Source: Winogradskyella luteola (lineage in GTDB: Bacteria; Bacteroidota; Bacteroidia; Flavobacteriales; Flavobacteriaceae). From it: a DNA stretch of 64,000 nucleotides. A program made the translations under genes and the position numbers. Positions 36,601-46,161 of this stretch are shown one piece after another (the first letter of the stretch is position 1; each line of letters begins with the position of its first letter). The stretch lies in contig NZ_JAGSPD010000014.1 of NCBI RefSeq assembly GCF_019203985.1, positions 16,628-80,627 on the forward strand, in the 5' to 3' direction. The notes beneath the pieces were generated by a model that ran no database searches, was not told the DNA's origin, and saw only the letters and a program-made list of their open reading frames with translations.

Positions 36601-38610
36601 ATGGCAGAAGTAATACCACATAGTCACTTTACAGATTTTGATATCAATCTCTTTAAAGCAGGAAAACATTATCGCTTATATGAAAAATTTGGATCGCATA
36701 TTATGACGGTCAATGGTGTGAAAGGCGTATACTTTGCCGTTTGGGCACCAAGCGCCAAAGCAGTTTCTGTAATCGGAGATTTTAATTTTTGGGTTGAAGG
36801 TACGCACCAACTCAATGTAAGATGGGATAGCAGTGGTATTTGGGAAGGTTTCATACCAGGTGCAAAAAAGGGTGAGGCTTATAAATATAAAATACAAAGT
36901 AACCATGGCAATGTAAAGACTGAAAAAGCAGATCCTTATGCTAGACGTTCAGAACACCCTCCAAAAACAGCATCTATAATTTGGGAAGAATCTTATAAGT
37001 GGAAAGATAGTAAATGGATGAAAAAACGTGAAAAGAATAATGCTTTAGATGCCCCTTATTCGGTTTACGAAGTACACTTAGGCTCATGGAAAAAGAAACA
37101 AGTAGAGGGAGCTGAAGATCGTTTTATGACTTACGAGGAAATGGCAGATGAGCTCGTATCGTATGTTAAAGACATGAATTTTACCCACGTAGAGTTAATG
37201 CCTGTGATGGAATTTCCGTACGATCCGTCTTGGGGTTATCAACTTACAGGGTACTATGCGCCCACATCGCGTTTTGGTTTGCCTGAAGAATTTAAATTAT
37301 TGGTCGATAAATTACACCAAAATGATATTGGTATTATTCTCGATTGGGTACCATCACATTTTCCTGAAGATGCACATGGGCTAGGTTTCTTTGACGGTTC
37401 GGCACTATATGAACATCCTGACAAAAAACGCGGTTATCATCCCGATTGGAAAAGTTTAATTTTTAATTATGGTCGCAACGAAGTAAAATCTTTCTTAATC
37501 AGTAATGCCATCTATTGGTTAGATCAATTCCATGCTGACGGATTAAGAGTAGACGCTGTGGCATCAATGCTTTTCTTAGATTATAGTAGAGATGATGGGC
37601 AATGGGAACCCAATATGTATGGAGGCAGAGAAAATCTAGAGGCTATATCATTTTTAAGAGAAATGAACGAAGCCGTTTATTCTAATTTTCCAGATGTGCA
37701 AACCATAGCAGAAGAGTCTACAGCATTCCCAATGGTCTCTAGACCGACTTCATTGGGAGGATTGGGCTTCGGTATGAAGTGGATGATGGGATGGATGCAT
37801 GATACTTTGGAATATTTCGGTAAGGAATCTGTATATAGACGTTTTCATCAAAATGATTTAACATTTTCAATGACTTATGCTTTTACGGAAAACTTTATGT
37901 TACCGTTAAGTCATGATGAGGTGGTTTATGGTAAACGTTCTATTTTAGGACGTATGCCAGGAGACGAATGGAAACGTTTTGCCAATCTAAGATTATTGTA
38001 CAGTTATATGTTTACGCATCCTGGAGGTAATCTACTGTTTCAAGGATGTGAATTTGGACAAAGCAGTGAATGGAATTTTAAAACAGGTCTCGATTGGTAT
38101 TTACTGCAGTACGAACCTCATAAAGGCATTAAAGAGCTTATAAAAGATTTGAACGCACTTTATAAAAATGAACCAGCACTTTATGAAAACCAATTTACTT
38201 CAGAAGGTTTTGAATGGATAGACCACAACGATGCACAAAATTCTGTTTTCACATACATTAGAAAAGGAAAACATGAAAAGGATGATTTGGTCATTGCCTG
38301 TAATATGACTCCCGTACCACAAGAGAATTATAAATTAGGTATTTCCAGAAAAGGAAAGCTGAAAGAAATCTTTAATAGTGATGCCAAAAACTATTATGGA
38401 AGTGCTAATTATAAGAACAAGATGAAAACAGCCAAAACTGATCCTTGGCATTTTAGAGATTATTCTATAGACATAGATATCCCACCTTTAGGTATGGTAG
38501 TTTTTAAATATTCGGAGTCAACCAAACGCAAGTCTAAAAGTACAACCGCTGTTAAGACTAAATCTAAAACAGCTACAAAGCAAAAAACAAAACCTAAAGC
38601 TGAAAAATAA
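36601..38610 (+). CDS. glgB: 1,4-alpha-glucan branching enzyme
   Basis: The 669-residue GH13_9 enzyme forms alpha-1,6 branches. An N-terminal CBM48 domain (about 20-115) is followed by the barrel with YEVHLGSWKK, VELMPVMEFPYDPSWGYQLT, the nucleophile in GLRVDAVASML, the acid in TIAEESTAFP and the last motif in LSHDEVVYGKRS. After the C-terminal beta domain come about 26 residues of lysine/threonine-rich tail (about 643-669) not usual for the family. It is the last of the tight run; a terminator follows at 38632-38661. Confidence 0.96.
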   Translation: MAEVIPHSHFTDFDINLFKAGKHYRLYEKFGSHIMTVNGVKGVYFAVWAPSAKAVSVIGDFNFWVEGTHQLNVRWDSSGIWEGFIPGAKKGEAYKYKIQSNHGNVKTEKADPYARRSEHPPKTASIIWEESYKWKDSKWMKKREKNNALDAPYSVYEVHLGSWKKKQVEGAEDRFMTYEEMADELVSYVKDMNFTHVELMPVMEFPYDPSWGYQLTGYYAPTSRFGLPEEFKLLVDKLHQNDIGIILDWVPSHFPEDAHGLGFFDGSALYEHPDKKRGYHPDWKSLIFNYGRNEVKSFLISNAIYWLDQFHADGLRVDAVASMLFLDYSRDDGQWEPNMYGGRENLEAISFLREMNEAVYSNFPDVQTIAEESTAFPMVSRPTSLGGLGFGMKWMMGWMHDTLEYFGKESVYRRFHQNDLTFSMTYAFTENFMLPLSHDEVVYGKRSILGRMPGDEWKRFANLRLLYSYMFTHPGGNLLFQGCEFGQSSEWNFKTGLDWYLLQYEPHKGIKELIKDLNALYKNEPALYENQFTSEGFEWIDHNDAQNSVFTYIRKGKHEKDDLVIACNMTPVPQENYKLGISRKGKLKEIFNSDAKNYYGSANYKNKMKTAKTDPWHFRDYSIDIDIPPLGMVVFKYSESTKRKSKSTTAVKTKSKTATKQKTKPKAEK

Positions 38611-38631
38611 CAGTTTTCTAAGTATATGAAG

Positions 38632-38661
38632 CCTCACAGATTCTAAATCTTGTGAGGTTTT
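38632..38661 (+). terminator. Intrinsic terminator after glgB
   Basis: CCTCACAGATT pairs with AATCTTGTGAGG (one bulged base), followed by TTTTAT. It separates the five-gene glucan run from the GH31 gene. Confidence 0.75.
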
Positions 38662-38792
38662 ATCATTTTAGGGGGCGTAAGATATTTTCCGAAAACGATA
38701 TAGTTAACAATTCGTGCTAATTAAAGTTTTAAAGGTTTTTTTACCTGCAATTTTTTCCGTTTTTTTACAAGCAATTTTACACAAATCTAACT

Positions 38793-41210
38793 ATGATTGT
38801 AAATACGGAATTAGAACATAAAGGAAATTTATTCCCTTCTAAAATAATAGATTTTAAAAAGGATGTAGATACCTTGTACTTTTCTACAGATAATGATGTT
38901 GTGCTACAACTTACTGTAGTTCGAGATAGTGTTTTACGCTTTAGGTATACCACTATTGGTAGCTTTGGTAATGATTTTTCTTATGCCATTACTAAGTATG
39001 CAAGCACGGGCTATAATAAGTTAGAAATCGAAGAAAAAAAGGGCCACTATGAAATTACCACATCAAAATTACGATGCGAGATTTCTAAAGAAAGTCTTAG
39101 GGTTTCTATATATGATGTTAAAGATAACGCTTTAATCAATCAAGATGAATCTGGTTTTCATTGGGAAGAAAATTATCAACATGGTGGAAATATTGTAAAA
39201 ATGAGCAAAGTGTCCAACGATGGTGAGAGCTATTATGGACTTGGCGATAAACCTAATCATCTGAGCTTAAGGGGTAAACGCTATACCAATTGGGTAACAG
39301 ATTCTTATGCTTACGGAAAAGATACTGACCCTATCTATAAAGCTATACCGTTCTATACAGGCCTACATAGTGGCAAGGCCTATGGTATATTTTTTGACAA
39401 TACCTTTCAAACCAGTTTCGATTTTGCAACCGAAAGACGAAACGTAACAAGCTTTTGGGCACAGGGAGGCGAGATGAATTATTATTTCTTCTATGGGCCA
39501 AGGATGAATCAGGTTGTGGAAAGTTACACGGATTTAACAGGAAAGCCTCATTTATTGCCGCCACTATGGGCCTTAGGATTTCATCAGTGTAAATGGAGTT
39601 ATTATCCCGAAAGTAAAGTTAAAGACATTACATCTACATTCAGAAAATTGCAGATTCCGTGTGATGCTATTTATTTAGATATCGATTACATGGAGGGGTT
39701 TCGTTGTTTTACTTGGGACAAAAATCATTTTCCAGATCCAAAACGTATGGTCGATGAATTGGCAGCTGATGGTTTTAAAACCGTTGTCATTATCGATCCA
39801 GGAATTAAAATAGATAAAGACTATTCCGTTTTTAAGGAAGCCTTAGACAAAGATTATTTCTGTAAGCGAGCTGATGGAGACTATATGAAAGGAAAGGTTT
39901 GGCCTGGTGAGTGTTATTTCCCAGACTTTACAAATCCTGAAGTCAGAGAATGGTGGTCTGGACTTTTTAAGGAACTTATTGAAAAAGTGGGTGTCAAAGG
40001 AGTTTGGAACGACATGAATGAGCCAGCCGTTATGGAAGTGCCCAACAAAACCTTTCCTGATGACGTGCGCCATGATTATGATGGCAATCCATGTAGCCAC
40101 AGAAAGGCGCACAATATTTATGGTATGCAAATGGCAAGGGCTACATATCAAGGTGTAAAACGATATTCTTATCCAAAGCGACCGTTTGTTATTACACGTG
40201 CCGCATATTCTGGGACACAACGTTATACGTCGACCTGGACAGGAGATAATGTTGCTACTTGGGAACATTTATGGATTGCCAATATTCAAGCACAACGAAT
40301 GGCAATGTCTGGTTTTGGTTTTGTGGGAAGTGATATTGGCGGATTTGCCGAACAACCACAAGGAGAACTATTTACACGTTGGATTCAGCTTGGCATTTTT
40401 CATCCGTTTTTTAGGGTACATTCTTCAGGTGACCACGGAGATCAAGAACCATGGGCTTTTGGTGAAGATGTCACAGAAATTGTTAAAAAGTTTATCGAAA
40501 TTAGATATCAGTTACTCCCTTATTTATACACTGCGTTTTGGAATTATGTAGACCATGGAACTCCATTGTTAAAATCTTTGGTGTTGTTCGATCAAGATGA
40601 TGTGCATACCCATTACAGAACTGATGAATTCATTTTCGGTGAACAGATTTTAGCTTGCCCAGTATTAGAACCTAATGCAAAAGGTAGGCGCATGTATGTA
40701 CCAAAAGGTAATTGGTATAATTTCTGGAATGATGAAGTCATAAAAGGAGGTAAGGAAATGTGGGTAGATGCAGATATTGACAGCATGCCAATCTTTATTA
40801 AAGAAGGGGCTATAATACCTAAATATCCTGTACAGCAATATGTTGGTGAAAAGGAAATTAAAGAAATTACATTAGATGTCTACTATAAAGAAGGCAAAGA
40901 AGAGAGTGAATTATACAGTGATGCTAATGATGGTTATGATTATACAAAAGGCAGATATAGTCTTAGAAACTTTACGCTTACTGGCCGCACAAATGAATTG
41001 ATTATCAGTCAGTATAAAGAAGGGAAGTTTGTAACACCTTACGATACTTTTAATATTCAACTTCATGGGTTGCCTTTTGATATTGTAGAGGTTCAATTAG
41101 ATAATGAAAAGATAGACCCTAAAAGTTTAAAAGTAAACGGTATAGAGTCCATTGTTGTGGATAAAAATTTTTCTGAATTACACATTTTGGGAAAAGAGTT
41201 AAAATCCTAG
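38793..41210 (+). CDS. GH31 family alpha-glucosidase
   Basis: The 805-residue protein has the GH31 layout: an N-terminal galactose-mutarotase-like beta domain (about 1-240), then a barrel with QCKWSYYPESKVKD and the nucleophile in VWNDMNEPAVME. The acid/base is in STWTGDNVATWEHL. C-terminal beta domains follow. It lacks an obvious signal peptide, so it probably hydrolyses intracellular glucans or maltose. It lies 182 bases beyond glgB with its own leader; the site between them carries a terminator. Substrate specificity is not settled. Confidence 0.92.
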   Translation: MIVNTELEHKGNLFPSKIIDFKKDVDTLYFSTDNDVVLQLTVVRDSVLRFRYTTIGSFGNDFSYAITKYASTGYNKLEIEEKKGHYEITTSKLRCEISKESLRVSIYDVKDNALINQDESGFHWEENYQHGGNIVKMSKVSNDGESYYGLGDKPNHLSLRGKRYTNWVTDSYAYGKDTDPIYKAIPFYTGLHSGKAYGIFFDNTFQTSFDFATERRNVTSFWAQGGEMNYYFFYGPRMNQVVESYTDLTGKPHLLPPLWALGFHQCKWSYYPESKVKDITSTFRKLQIPCDAIYLDIDYMEGFRCFTWDKNHFPDPKRMVDELAADGFKTVVIIDPGIKIDKDYSVFKEALDKDYFCKRADGDYMKGKVWPGECYFPDFTNPEVREWWSGLFKELIEKVGVKGVWNDMNEPAVMEVPNKTFPDDVRHDYDGNPCSHRKAHNIYGMQMARATYQGVKRYSYPKRPFVITRAAYSGTQRYTSTWTGDNVATWEHLWIANIQAQRMAMSGFGFVGSDIGGFAEQPQGELFTRWIQLGIFHPFFRVHSSGDHGDQEPWAFGEDVTEIVKKFIEIRYQLLPYLYTAFWNYVDHGTPLLKSLVLFDQDDVHTHYRTDEFIFGEQILACPVLEPNAKGRRMYVPKGNWYNFWNDEVIKGGKEMWVDADIDSMPIFIKEGAIIPKYPVQQYVGEKEIKEITLDVYYKEGKEESELYSDANDGYDYTKGRYSLRNFTLTGRTNELIISQYKEGKFVTPYDTFNIQLHGLPFDIVEVQLDNEKIDPKSLKVNGIESIVVDKNFSELHILGKELKS

Positions 41211-41291
41211 TGACTTGTTAATTATATTGGTGTCATATAAATACGGACTGATTTTTGTATTTTAGTAATTATATAATTAAAACCATTAGCT

Positions 41292-42125
41292 ATGAATATT
41301 AAAAAAGCGATATTAACTATAGGCGTTATTGTTATTGTGTCTTGCGCAACAAATCCGTTTACGGGTAAAAAAACAATGGCGTTTGTATCTAATGACACAT
41401 TATTCCCTTCTTCATTTGCACAGTATAATCAAGTATTAAGTGAAAATAAGGTTATAACTGGTACCAAAGACTCAGAAATGATTACCCGTGTTGGCCAGCG
41501 TATAGCAGTTGCTGCAGAGCGTTGGTTAAATGCTAACGGACATCAAGGCTATTTAGATGATTACAAATGGGAGTATAAACTCATAGAATCCGAACAAGTC
41601 AATGCTTGGTGTATGCCAGGTGGAAAGATTGCATTTTACACTGGCATTCTTCCAATAGCACAAAACGAAACAGGAATAGCGGCAATTATGGGACATGAAG
41701 TTGCACACGCACTGGCAAACCATGGTCAGCAACGTATGAGTTCAGGAATGCTACAACAAGCAGGAGGTGTAGCAGTGGCGGTAGCCACAGGAAGCCAAAC
41801 AGCTGAAAAGCAACAGATGTGGATGCAGGCTTATGGATTGGCAAGTAATGTCGGTGGTATGTTACCTTTTAGTAGAAGCCATGAAACCGAAGCTGATAAA
41901 ATAGGAGTTATCTTAATGGCTATAGCTGGTTATAACCCGGACGAAGCTGCTGAACTATGGAAGCGTATGAAAGCAAATAGTGGAGGACAAGCACCACCAG
42001 AATTTTTAAGCACACACCCAAGTAATGACTCAAGGATTGAAAATTTACAGCAATTAGCACCAAAAGCGAAAGCTGAGGCTAAAAAATTTGGGGTTACTTC
42101 ATTTAGGCCAATAAATCCATTATAG
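41292..42125 (+). CDS. M48 family zinc metalloprotease, lipoprotein
   Basis: The 277-residue protein begins with a lipoprotein signal (LTIGVIVIVSCATN, Cys near residue 17). It has the M48 motif MGHEVAHALANHG (HExxH) and the downstream ETEADKIGV, which gives the third zinc ligand. It is the periplasmic LoiP/BepA-like type of protease that degrades misfolded envelope proteins. It lacks a TPR domain and ends 65 bases before the MFS gene, with a terminator in between. Confidence 0.94.
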   Translation: MNIKKAILTIGVIVIVSCATNPFTGKKTMAFVSNDTLFPSSFAQYNQVLSENKVITGTKDSEMITRVGQRIAVAAERWLNANGHQGYLDDYKWEYKLIESEQVNAWCMPGGKIAFYTGILPIAQNETGIAAIMGHEVAHALANHGQQRMSSGMLQQAGGVAVAVATGSQTAEKQQMWMQAYGLASNVGGMLPFSRSHETEADKIGVILMAIAGYNPDEAAELWKRMKANSGGQAPPEFLSTHPSNDSRIENLQQLAPKAKAEAKKFGVTSFRPINPL

Positions 42126-42149
42126 GTTAATAATATTTAACTATTTTAG

Positions 42150-42179
42150 AAGCTGCTCAATTATAGGGGCAGCTTTTTT
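42150..42179 (+). terminator. Intrinsic terminator
   Basis: AGCTGCTC / GGGCAGCT hairpin (one G-T pair) followed by six T, directly after the M48 gene and just before the MFS start. Confidence 0.85.
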
Positions 42180-42190
42180 AATTAAATATT

Positions 42191-43576
42191 ATGGGGGAAC
42201 TTAAAAAAGGAAGCAAAAAACTTCTCAATGCATGGGCGTTTTATGATTGGGCAAACTCGGTATATACGCTGACCATTGCTTCTTCAATATTTCCAATTTT
42301 TTATTCGGCATTATTTATCTCTGAAATTAAGAAAGTTACAGCTTTTGGATATGAGTTTAAAAGTACTGCGCTCATCACTTTTGTAACAGCATTTACATTT
42401 TTGGTTGTAGCTATTCTATCACCAATTCTTTCAGGTATTGCTGACTATGTTGGTAACAAGAAAAATTTCATGAAATTCTTTTGTTATGTAGGCTCAGCAG
42501 GTTGTATAGGTTTATATTGGTTTAGCATAGAACCAGAAAGAATTCACCTAAGTCTTTTGTTCTATTTTATGGGACTCATAGGTTATTGGGGAAGCTTGGT
42601 ATTTTATAATTCGTATTTGCCAGATATTGCTTATCCAGAACAACAAGATAGTATTAGTGCAAAAGGATTTAGTATGGGGTATTTAGGTAGTGTGCTATTA
42701 CTGATAATTAATCTTGCCATGGTTATGAAACCAGATTTGTTCGGTTTTGATATAAGTATTTCTTCAACCATCATGGAAAATGGAACTGAAGCAGAAATAG
42801 CTAAAGCTTTAGAAGAAGCTAAAAATAGTGCATCTTTTGAAGCTATGAAGGTTTCATTCATAACTGTAGGTATTTGGTGGGCACTCTTTAGTCAGTACAC
42901 ATTTTATGTTTTACCTAAAGGCGTATCCTCTGGTCATAAAGTAACAAAATCCATTATTTTTAACGGCTTTAAAGAGTTAAAAGGGGTTTGGAATGAGTTA
43001 AAGGAAGACCTCAGGTTAAAACGTTATCTCTATGCGTTTTTTGTGTTTAGTATGGCTGTTCAGACCATTATGTTGGTAGCTGTGTATTTCGGTGAAGAAG
43101 AAATTGCTTGGGGAGATGATGATGCCAAAACCATAGGGTTAATCGTTAGTATTTTAGTAATCCAAGTTGTAGCAATTGTTGGAGCAATTTTAACATCTAG
43201 AGCTTCATCAAAGTTTGGAAATATTAAAACACTTATTGCTGTTAATTTTATTTGGATGGCATTGTGTTTTTACGCCTATTTTATGGAAACTCCCATTCAG
43301 TTTTTTATTGCAGCTTCATTGGTTGGGTTGGTAATGGGTGGTATTCAATCGTTAGCAAGATCTACATACTCTAAGTTTTTACCAGAAACAGAAGATACCA
43401 CATCTTATTTTAGTTTTTATGATGTTGCAGAAAAGATAGGTATAGTTATAGGAATGCTTATTTATGGTTTTATAGACCAAATAACAGGCAGCATGCGAAA
43501 TTCTATTCTATTCTTATTCGTGTTCTTTTTGCTGGGTATTATTTTACTTTTTAGAGTGCCGAAGCAGGCATCATGA
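42191..43576 (+). CDS. MFS transporter (UMF1/Atg22-like family)
   Basis: The 461-residue protein has about 12 membrane helices and begins LNAWAFYDWANSVYTL, the hallmark of the UMF1/Atg22-like branch of the major facilitator superfamily. Later signatures are LSGIADYVGNKKNFMKFF (loop 2-3) and GGIQSLARSTYSKFLPE. Substrates in this group are poorly known; the yeast relative exports amino acids from the vacuole. It sits in the inner membrane. Convergent with the GIN-domain gene, with a shared terminator at 43625-43652. Confidence 0.88.
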   Translation: MGELKKGSKKLLNAWAFYDWANSVYTLTIASSIFPIFYSALFISEIKKVTAFGYEFKSTALITFVTAFTFLVVAILSPILSGIADYVGNKKNFMKFFCYVGSAGCIGLYWFSIEPERIHLSLLFYFMGLIGYWGSLVFYNSYLPDIAYPEQQDSISAKGFSMGYLGSVLLLIINLAMVMKPDLFGFDISISSTIMENGTEAEIAKALEEAKNSASFEAMKVSFITVGIWWALFSQYTFYVLPKGVSSGHKVTKSIIFNGFKELKGVWNELKEDLRLKRYLYAFFVFSMAVQTIMLVAVYFGEEEIAWGDDDAKTIGLIVSILVIQVVAIVGAILTSRASSKFGNIKTLIAVNFIWMALCFYAYFMETPIQFFIAASLVGLVMGGIQSLARSTYSKFLPETEDTTSYFSFYDVAEKIGIVIGMLIYGFIDQITGSMRNSILFLFVFFLLGIILLFRVPKQAS

Positions 43577-43624
43577 TTTGTCTGTTTTACTTAAGCAAAT
43601 GTCATATTTTTGGTTATTAAAACA

Positions 43625-43652
43625 AAAAGGACAAGCAAATACTTGTCCTTTT
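43625..43652. terminator. Bidirectional terminator
   Basis: Perfect 11-base arms AAAAGGACAAG and CTTGTCCTTTT with a 6-base loop, between the convergent MFS and GIN-domain genes. Confidence 0.9.
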
Positions 43653-43674
43653 CAAATTTTGGTTGATTTAACTA

Positions 43675-44391
43675 TTAATTACTCACGCTACCTGAGCCTG
43701 AAATTTTAGTGTCTTTATTAGTAGGTTTACCTGAATACCTAACATCGCCTGAACCAGAGATTCTAGCTTTTAGATTACCATTGCAAACCACATTTGCATC
43801 ACCTGAGCCAGCTATTTTTACAGTTACATTGACACTACCTAAATCCTCACCATCAAAATCACCAGACCCTGCAATTTTCGTGGTTAAATTTGTTGTAGAA
43901 CCACTTAAGTGTATATCACCAGAGCCTGCAATACTACTTTCAATTGAATTTGAATCCACTCTAAGATCAATATCACCAGAGCCTGCTAATGACACATCAA
44001 AATCATCTGCTTTAATAGTACCAGAGTTTTCAATATCACCAGAACCTGCTAATGAAACTAATTCAATAGACTCGTATGGCACGGTTACAACTATAGTTTT
44101 TGTAGGTTTAAGGTTAACACCATCTTTAGTTTTAACCACAAGTTTCCCACCTTTTACTTCCGTAATGATATATTCCATAAGATTGGCATCTCCTTCAATA
44201 GTAATTTCTCCTTCTTTGCCTTCTACCAATTTAAAGTCCATAGATCCAGCTGCCTTTAGACCATCGTAAGATCCTGTTGATCTTGTTGTGGTGGTAATGT
44301 TGCCATCACCCTTAATTTTTTTCCATTGTGCATGTGTAGTTGTGGCGCATAATAGAAATGCTAGCACTGTAATTGATTTTAAAAGTTTCAT
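43675..44391 (-). CDS. Head GIN domain (DUF2807) beta-helix protein
   Basis: The 238-residue exported protein has a signal peptide (SITVLAFLLCATTTHAQ). The rest is made of regular beta repeats, each with (A/S)GSGD. At least five AGSGD and two SGSG motifs occur at about 19-22-residue steps from residue 115 to the end, the pattern of a small beta-helix as in DUF2807/head GIN domains. These are probably periplasmic or surface proteins with an adhesive or scaffolding role. It is the last gene of the sigma-factor cassette, 132 bases beyond the DUF4097-like gene. Confidence 0.85.
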   Translation of the reverse strand: MKLLKSITVLAFLLCATTTHAQWKKIKGDGNITTTTRSTGSYDGLKAAGSMDFKLVEGKEGEITIEGDANLMEYIITEVKGGKLVVKTKDGVNLKPTKTIVVTVPYESIELVSLAGSGDIENSGTIKADDFDVSLAGSGDIDLRVDSNSIESSIAGSGDIHLSGSTTNLTTKIAGSGDFDGEDLGSVNVTVKIAGSGDANVVCNGNLKARISGSGDVRYSGKPTNKDTKISGSGSVSN

Positions 44392-44523
44392 CGTTCTAAT
44401 TGTTTGGTTTTGTTCGTTTTTATTGATTGTTCTATTTATATACTCACTGCTAAATCGAGTGAGAGATTTTCTGTCATTCTATATTTGTGACACAGAGTGC
44501 ACTCGAAGTGACATCTATTGTAA

Positions 44524-45612
44524 TTATTGCTGTTTAAAGCTTACGCTTCCATACTCAGATTTTATCCTTACCATATTACCGGAGCCTTTGGCGCCGTGAT
44601 ATCCATTATATTTTTTGTCTGAGCCATCAACCTCTTTATTTGTAAAATTAAAATTATCGGAATCGCGCAACGATGCATATTCTAAGTCAATATCAAAATC
44701 AAAATTATAGCCTGCATCATAACCAATGGTTATTCCTGTAAATTCTGAATTAATGTCAATATTTTGTGCTTTAGAAGCCATTCGGTCTATTTTTAAAGAT
44801 CCGTAATCAGTTCTAATTCTTACATTTTTATATACGTTGCCTAGCCTTAGTGAAAGATAATCACCATTGCCATCCAAATTGTTGACATTCTCAACTTTTA
44901 AAGACCCATAATCACAAACATATTCTACATTTTCAGCAACTTCAACCACAGATTTGGTATAATCTGCATTGATTTTTAAATTTTCAGCCTTTGCTACAGT
45001 AAACCCACTATAATCTGCATAAATTTCCCCACTTTTTATATATTCAAAATAACTATGGTTAGTGTAATCGAATCTAATTTCATTATTGTCGGACATGAGT
45101 TCTTTAGTTGTAATTTTCCCATAGTCACAGGTGATTTTTGCCTTACCTTCTAATCGGTCTAAGCTAATAGAGCCATAGTCATTGCTTATGTCTACATTAC
45201 CAGATATTGGCATTTTAACAATGTAATTAATTTCTAATTTTAAGTTCATTTTTTTTCCCCAACTCCACCAATTCTTTTTGTTCTTTTCAATCTTTGTGAT
45301 TGCTGATACCAAATCGCTACTAGATGAGAATTCTATGTCTATTCGGTTTAATCTGTCCTGTACTTTTTCGGCATTGTTTCCTGTAACTCTTATGGTGATA
45401 TTAAAATCAATTTTATTTTGGTCCCAAGTTATAATATCTAAGTTTCCAAAACTATTATTCACCTTTAAGGTAGCGTTTGAAGATACATCAAACGATTTTT
45501 TAATATTTCGCTCTTTGGTTGTTTTCGCAGCTTCTATTTCTGTGTTGGCTAATGCTATAAATGGCATTAGCAAAATCAATAGAGCTAATCTAAATTGTAT
45601 TTTTTGGTTCAT
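44524..45612 (-). CDS. DUF4097-like exported beta-repeat protein
   Basis: The 362-residue protein has a signal peptide (FRLALLILLMPFIALA) and many short beta repeats from about residue 140, each ending in (D/E)Y(G/S/T): NDYGSISL, CDYGKITT, ADYSGFTV, ADYTKSVV, CDYGSLKV, TDYGSLKI and finally SEYGSVSF. This is the layout of DUF4097/beta-helix proteins often found next to bacterial sigma/anti-sigma pairs. Its start overlaps the anti-sigma-like gene by 23 bases. Function unknown; envelope location is inferred. Confidence 0.75.
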   Translation of the reverse strand: MNQKIQFRLALLILLMPFIALANTEIEAAKTTKERNIKKSFDVSSNATLKVNNSFGNLDIITWDQNKIDFNITIRVTGNNAEKVQDRLNRIDIEFSSSSDLVSAITKIEKNKKNWWSWGKKMNLKLEINYIVKMPISGNVDISNDYGSISLDRLEGKAKITCDYGKITTKELMSDNNEIRFDYTNHSYFEYIKSGEIYADYSGFTVAKAENLKINADYTKSVVEVAENVEYVCDYGSLKVENVNNLDGNGDYLSLRLGNVYKNVRIRTDYGSLKIDRMASKAQNIDINSEFTGITIGYDAGYNFDFDIDLEYASLRDSDNFNFTNKEVDGSDKKYNGYHGAKGSGNMVRIKSEYGSVSFKQQ

Positions 45613-46150
45613 TGCTGTTGTTTTTTAATTGTTTAATCGTTTCGATTTGTTCTAAAACGGTATTTAAAATGTCAATTCTATTTTGAAAATTGTTGACCAT
45701 GGCATAGATTACACGTTGGTCTTTATTACTTTTAGTTAAATCGTTTTTTAAATTTTGATATTCTTTTTCTAATAAATCTATTCGGCTTATGGCATCGGTA
45801 ATAATCTGCTCTGTTAAAGGGGAACGCTCGTTGTTCAACTTTTTTAATTCAGCTTCAATAGTTGCTGTAAAGAAATCTTGAGTTTCGGACATTTCTGATG
45901 AAACACTCGCTAAATCTAATGCTTCTGGTTCACTTTGCGCAGTGGTGAATACTGCAAAGCAGATCACTAAAGACGCTGCAATAGCCAAGAAAGATTTCCA
46001 GTTAAGGCTAAATTTTTCAACATCAGTTGAGGCAGTCTCATTAGCTTTCAGCTTTTCCAAAAACCGATTTTCATGGCCTTCACCAAGTTCATTGATATCA
46101 AATTCACCCTTAAGGTTATTAAATAATTCGTCTATGTTATCGTTTTGCAT
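45590..46150 (-). CDS. Membrane anti-sigma-like protein
   Basis: The 186-residue protein has an acidic, soluble N-terminus (about 1-48), one membrane helix (about 49-67, SFLAIAASLVICFAVFTTA) and a helical C-terminal half of coiled-coil type (about 100-178) that would lie in the periplasm. It follows the sigma gene with an 11-base gap and overlaps the next gene. The position and topology point to an anti-sigma factor, but no zinc-binding motif is seen. It could instead be a structural partner. Confidence 0.65.
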   Translation of the reverse strand: MQNDNIDELFNNLKGEFDINELGEGHENRFLEKLKANETASTDVEKFSLNWKSFLAIAASLVICFAVFTTAQSEPEALDLASVSSEMSETQDFFTATIEAELKKLNNERSPLTEQIITDAISRIDLLEKEYQNLKNDLTKSNKDQRVIYAMVNNFQNRIDILNTVLEQIETIKQLKNNSNEPKNTI

Positions 46151-46161
46151 AACTTTTTAGT

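Noticed and set aside
40186..40551. 121-codon open frame inside the GH31 gene
   Set aside because: It is a shadow frame of a strongly conserved gene, without a promoter or ribosome binding site.
43709..44269. 186-codon forward frame opposite the GIN gene
   Set aside because: A proline/serine-rich mirror of the AGSGD repeats; it arises from the repeat composition.
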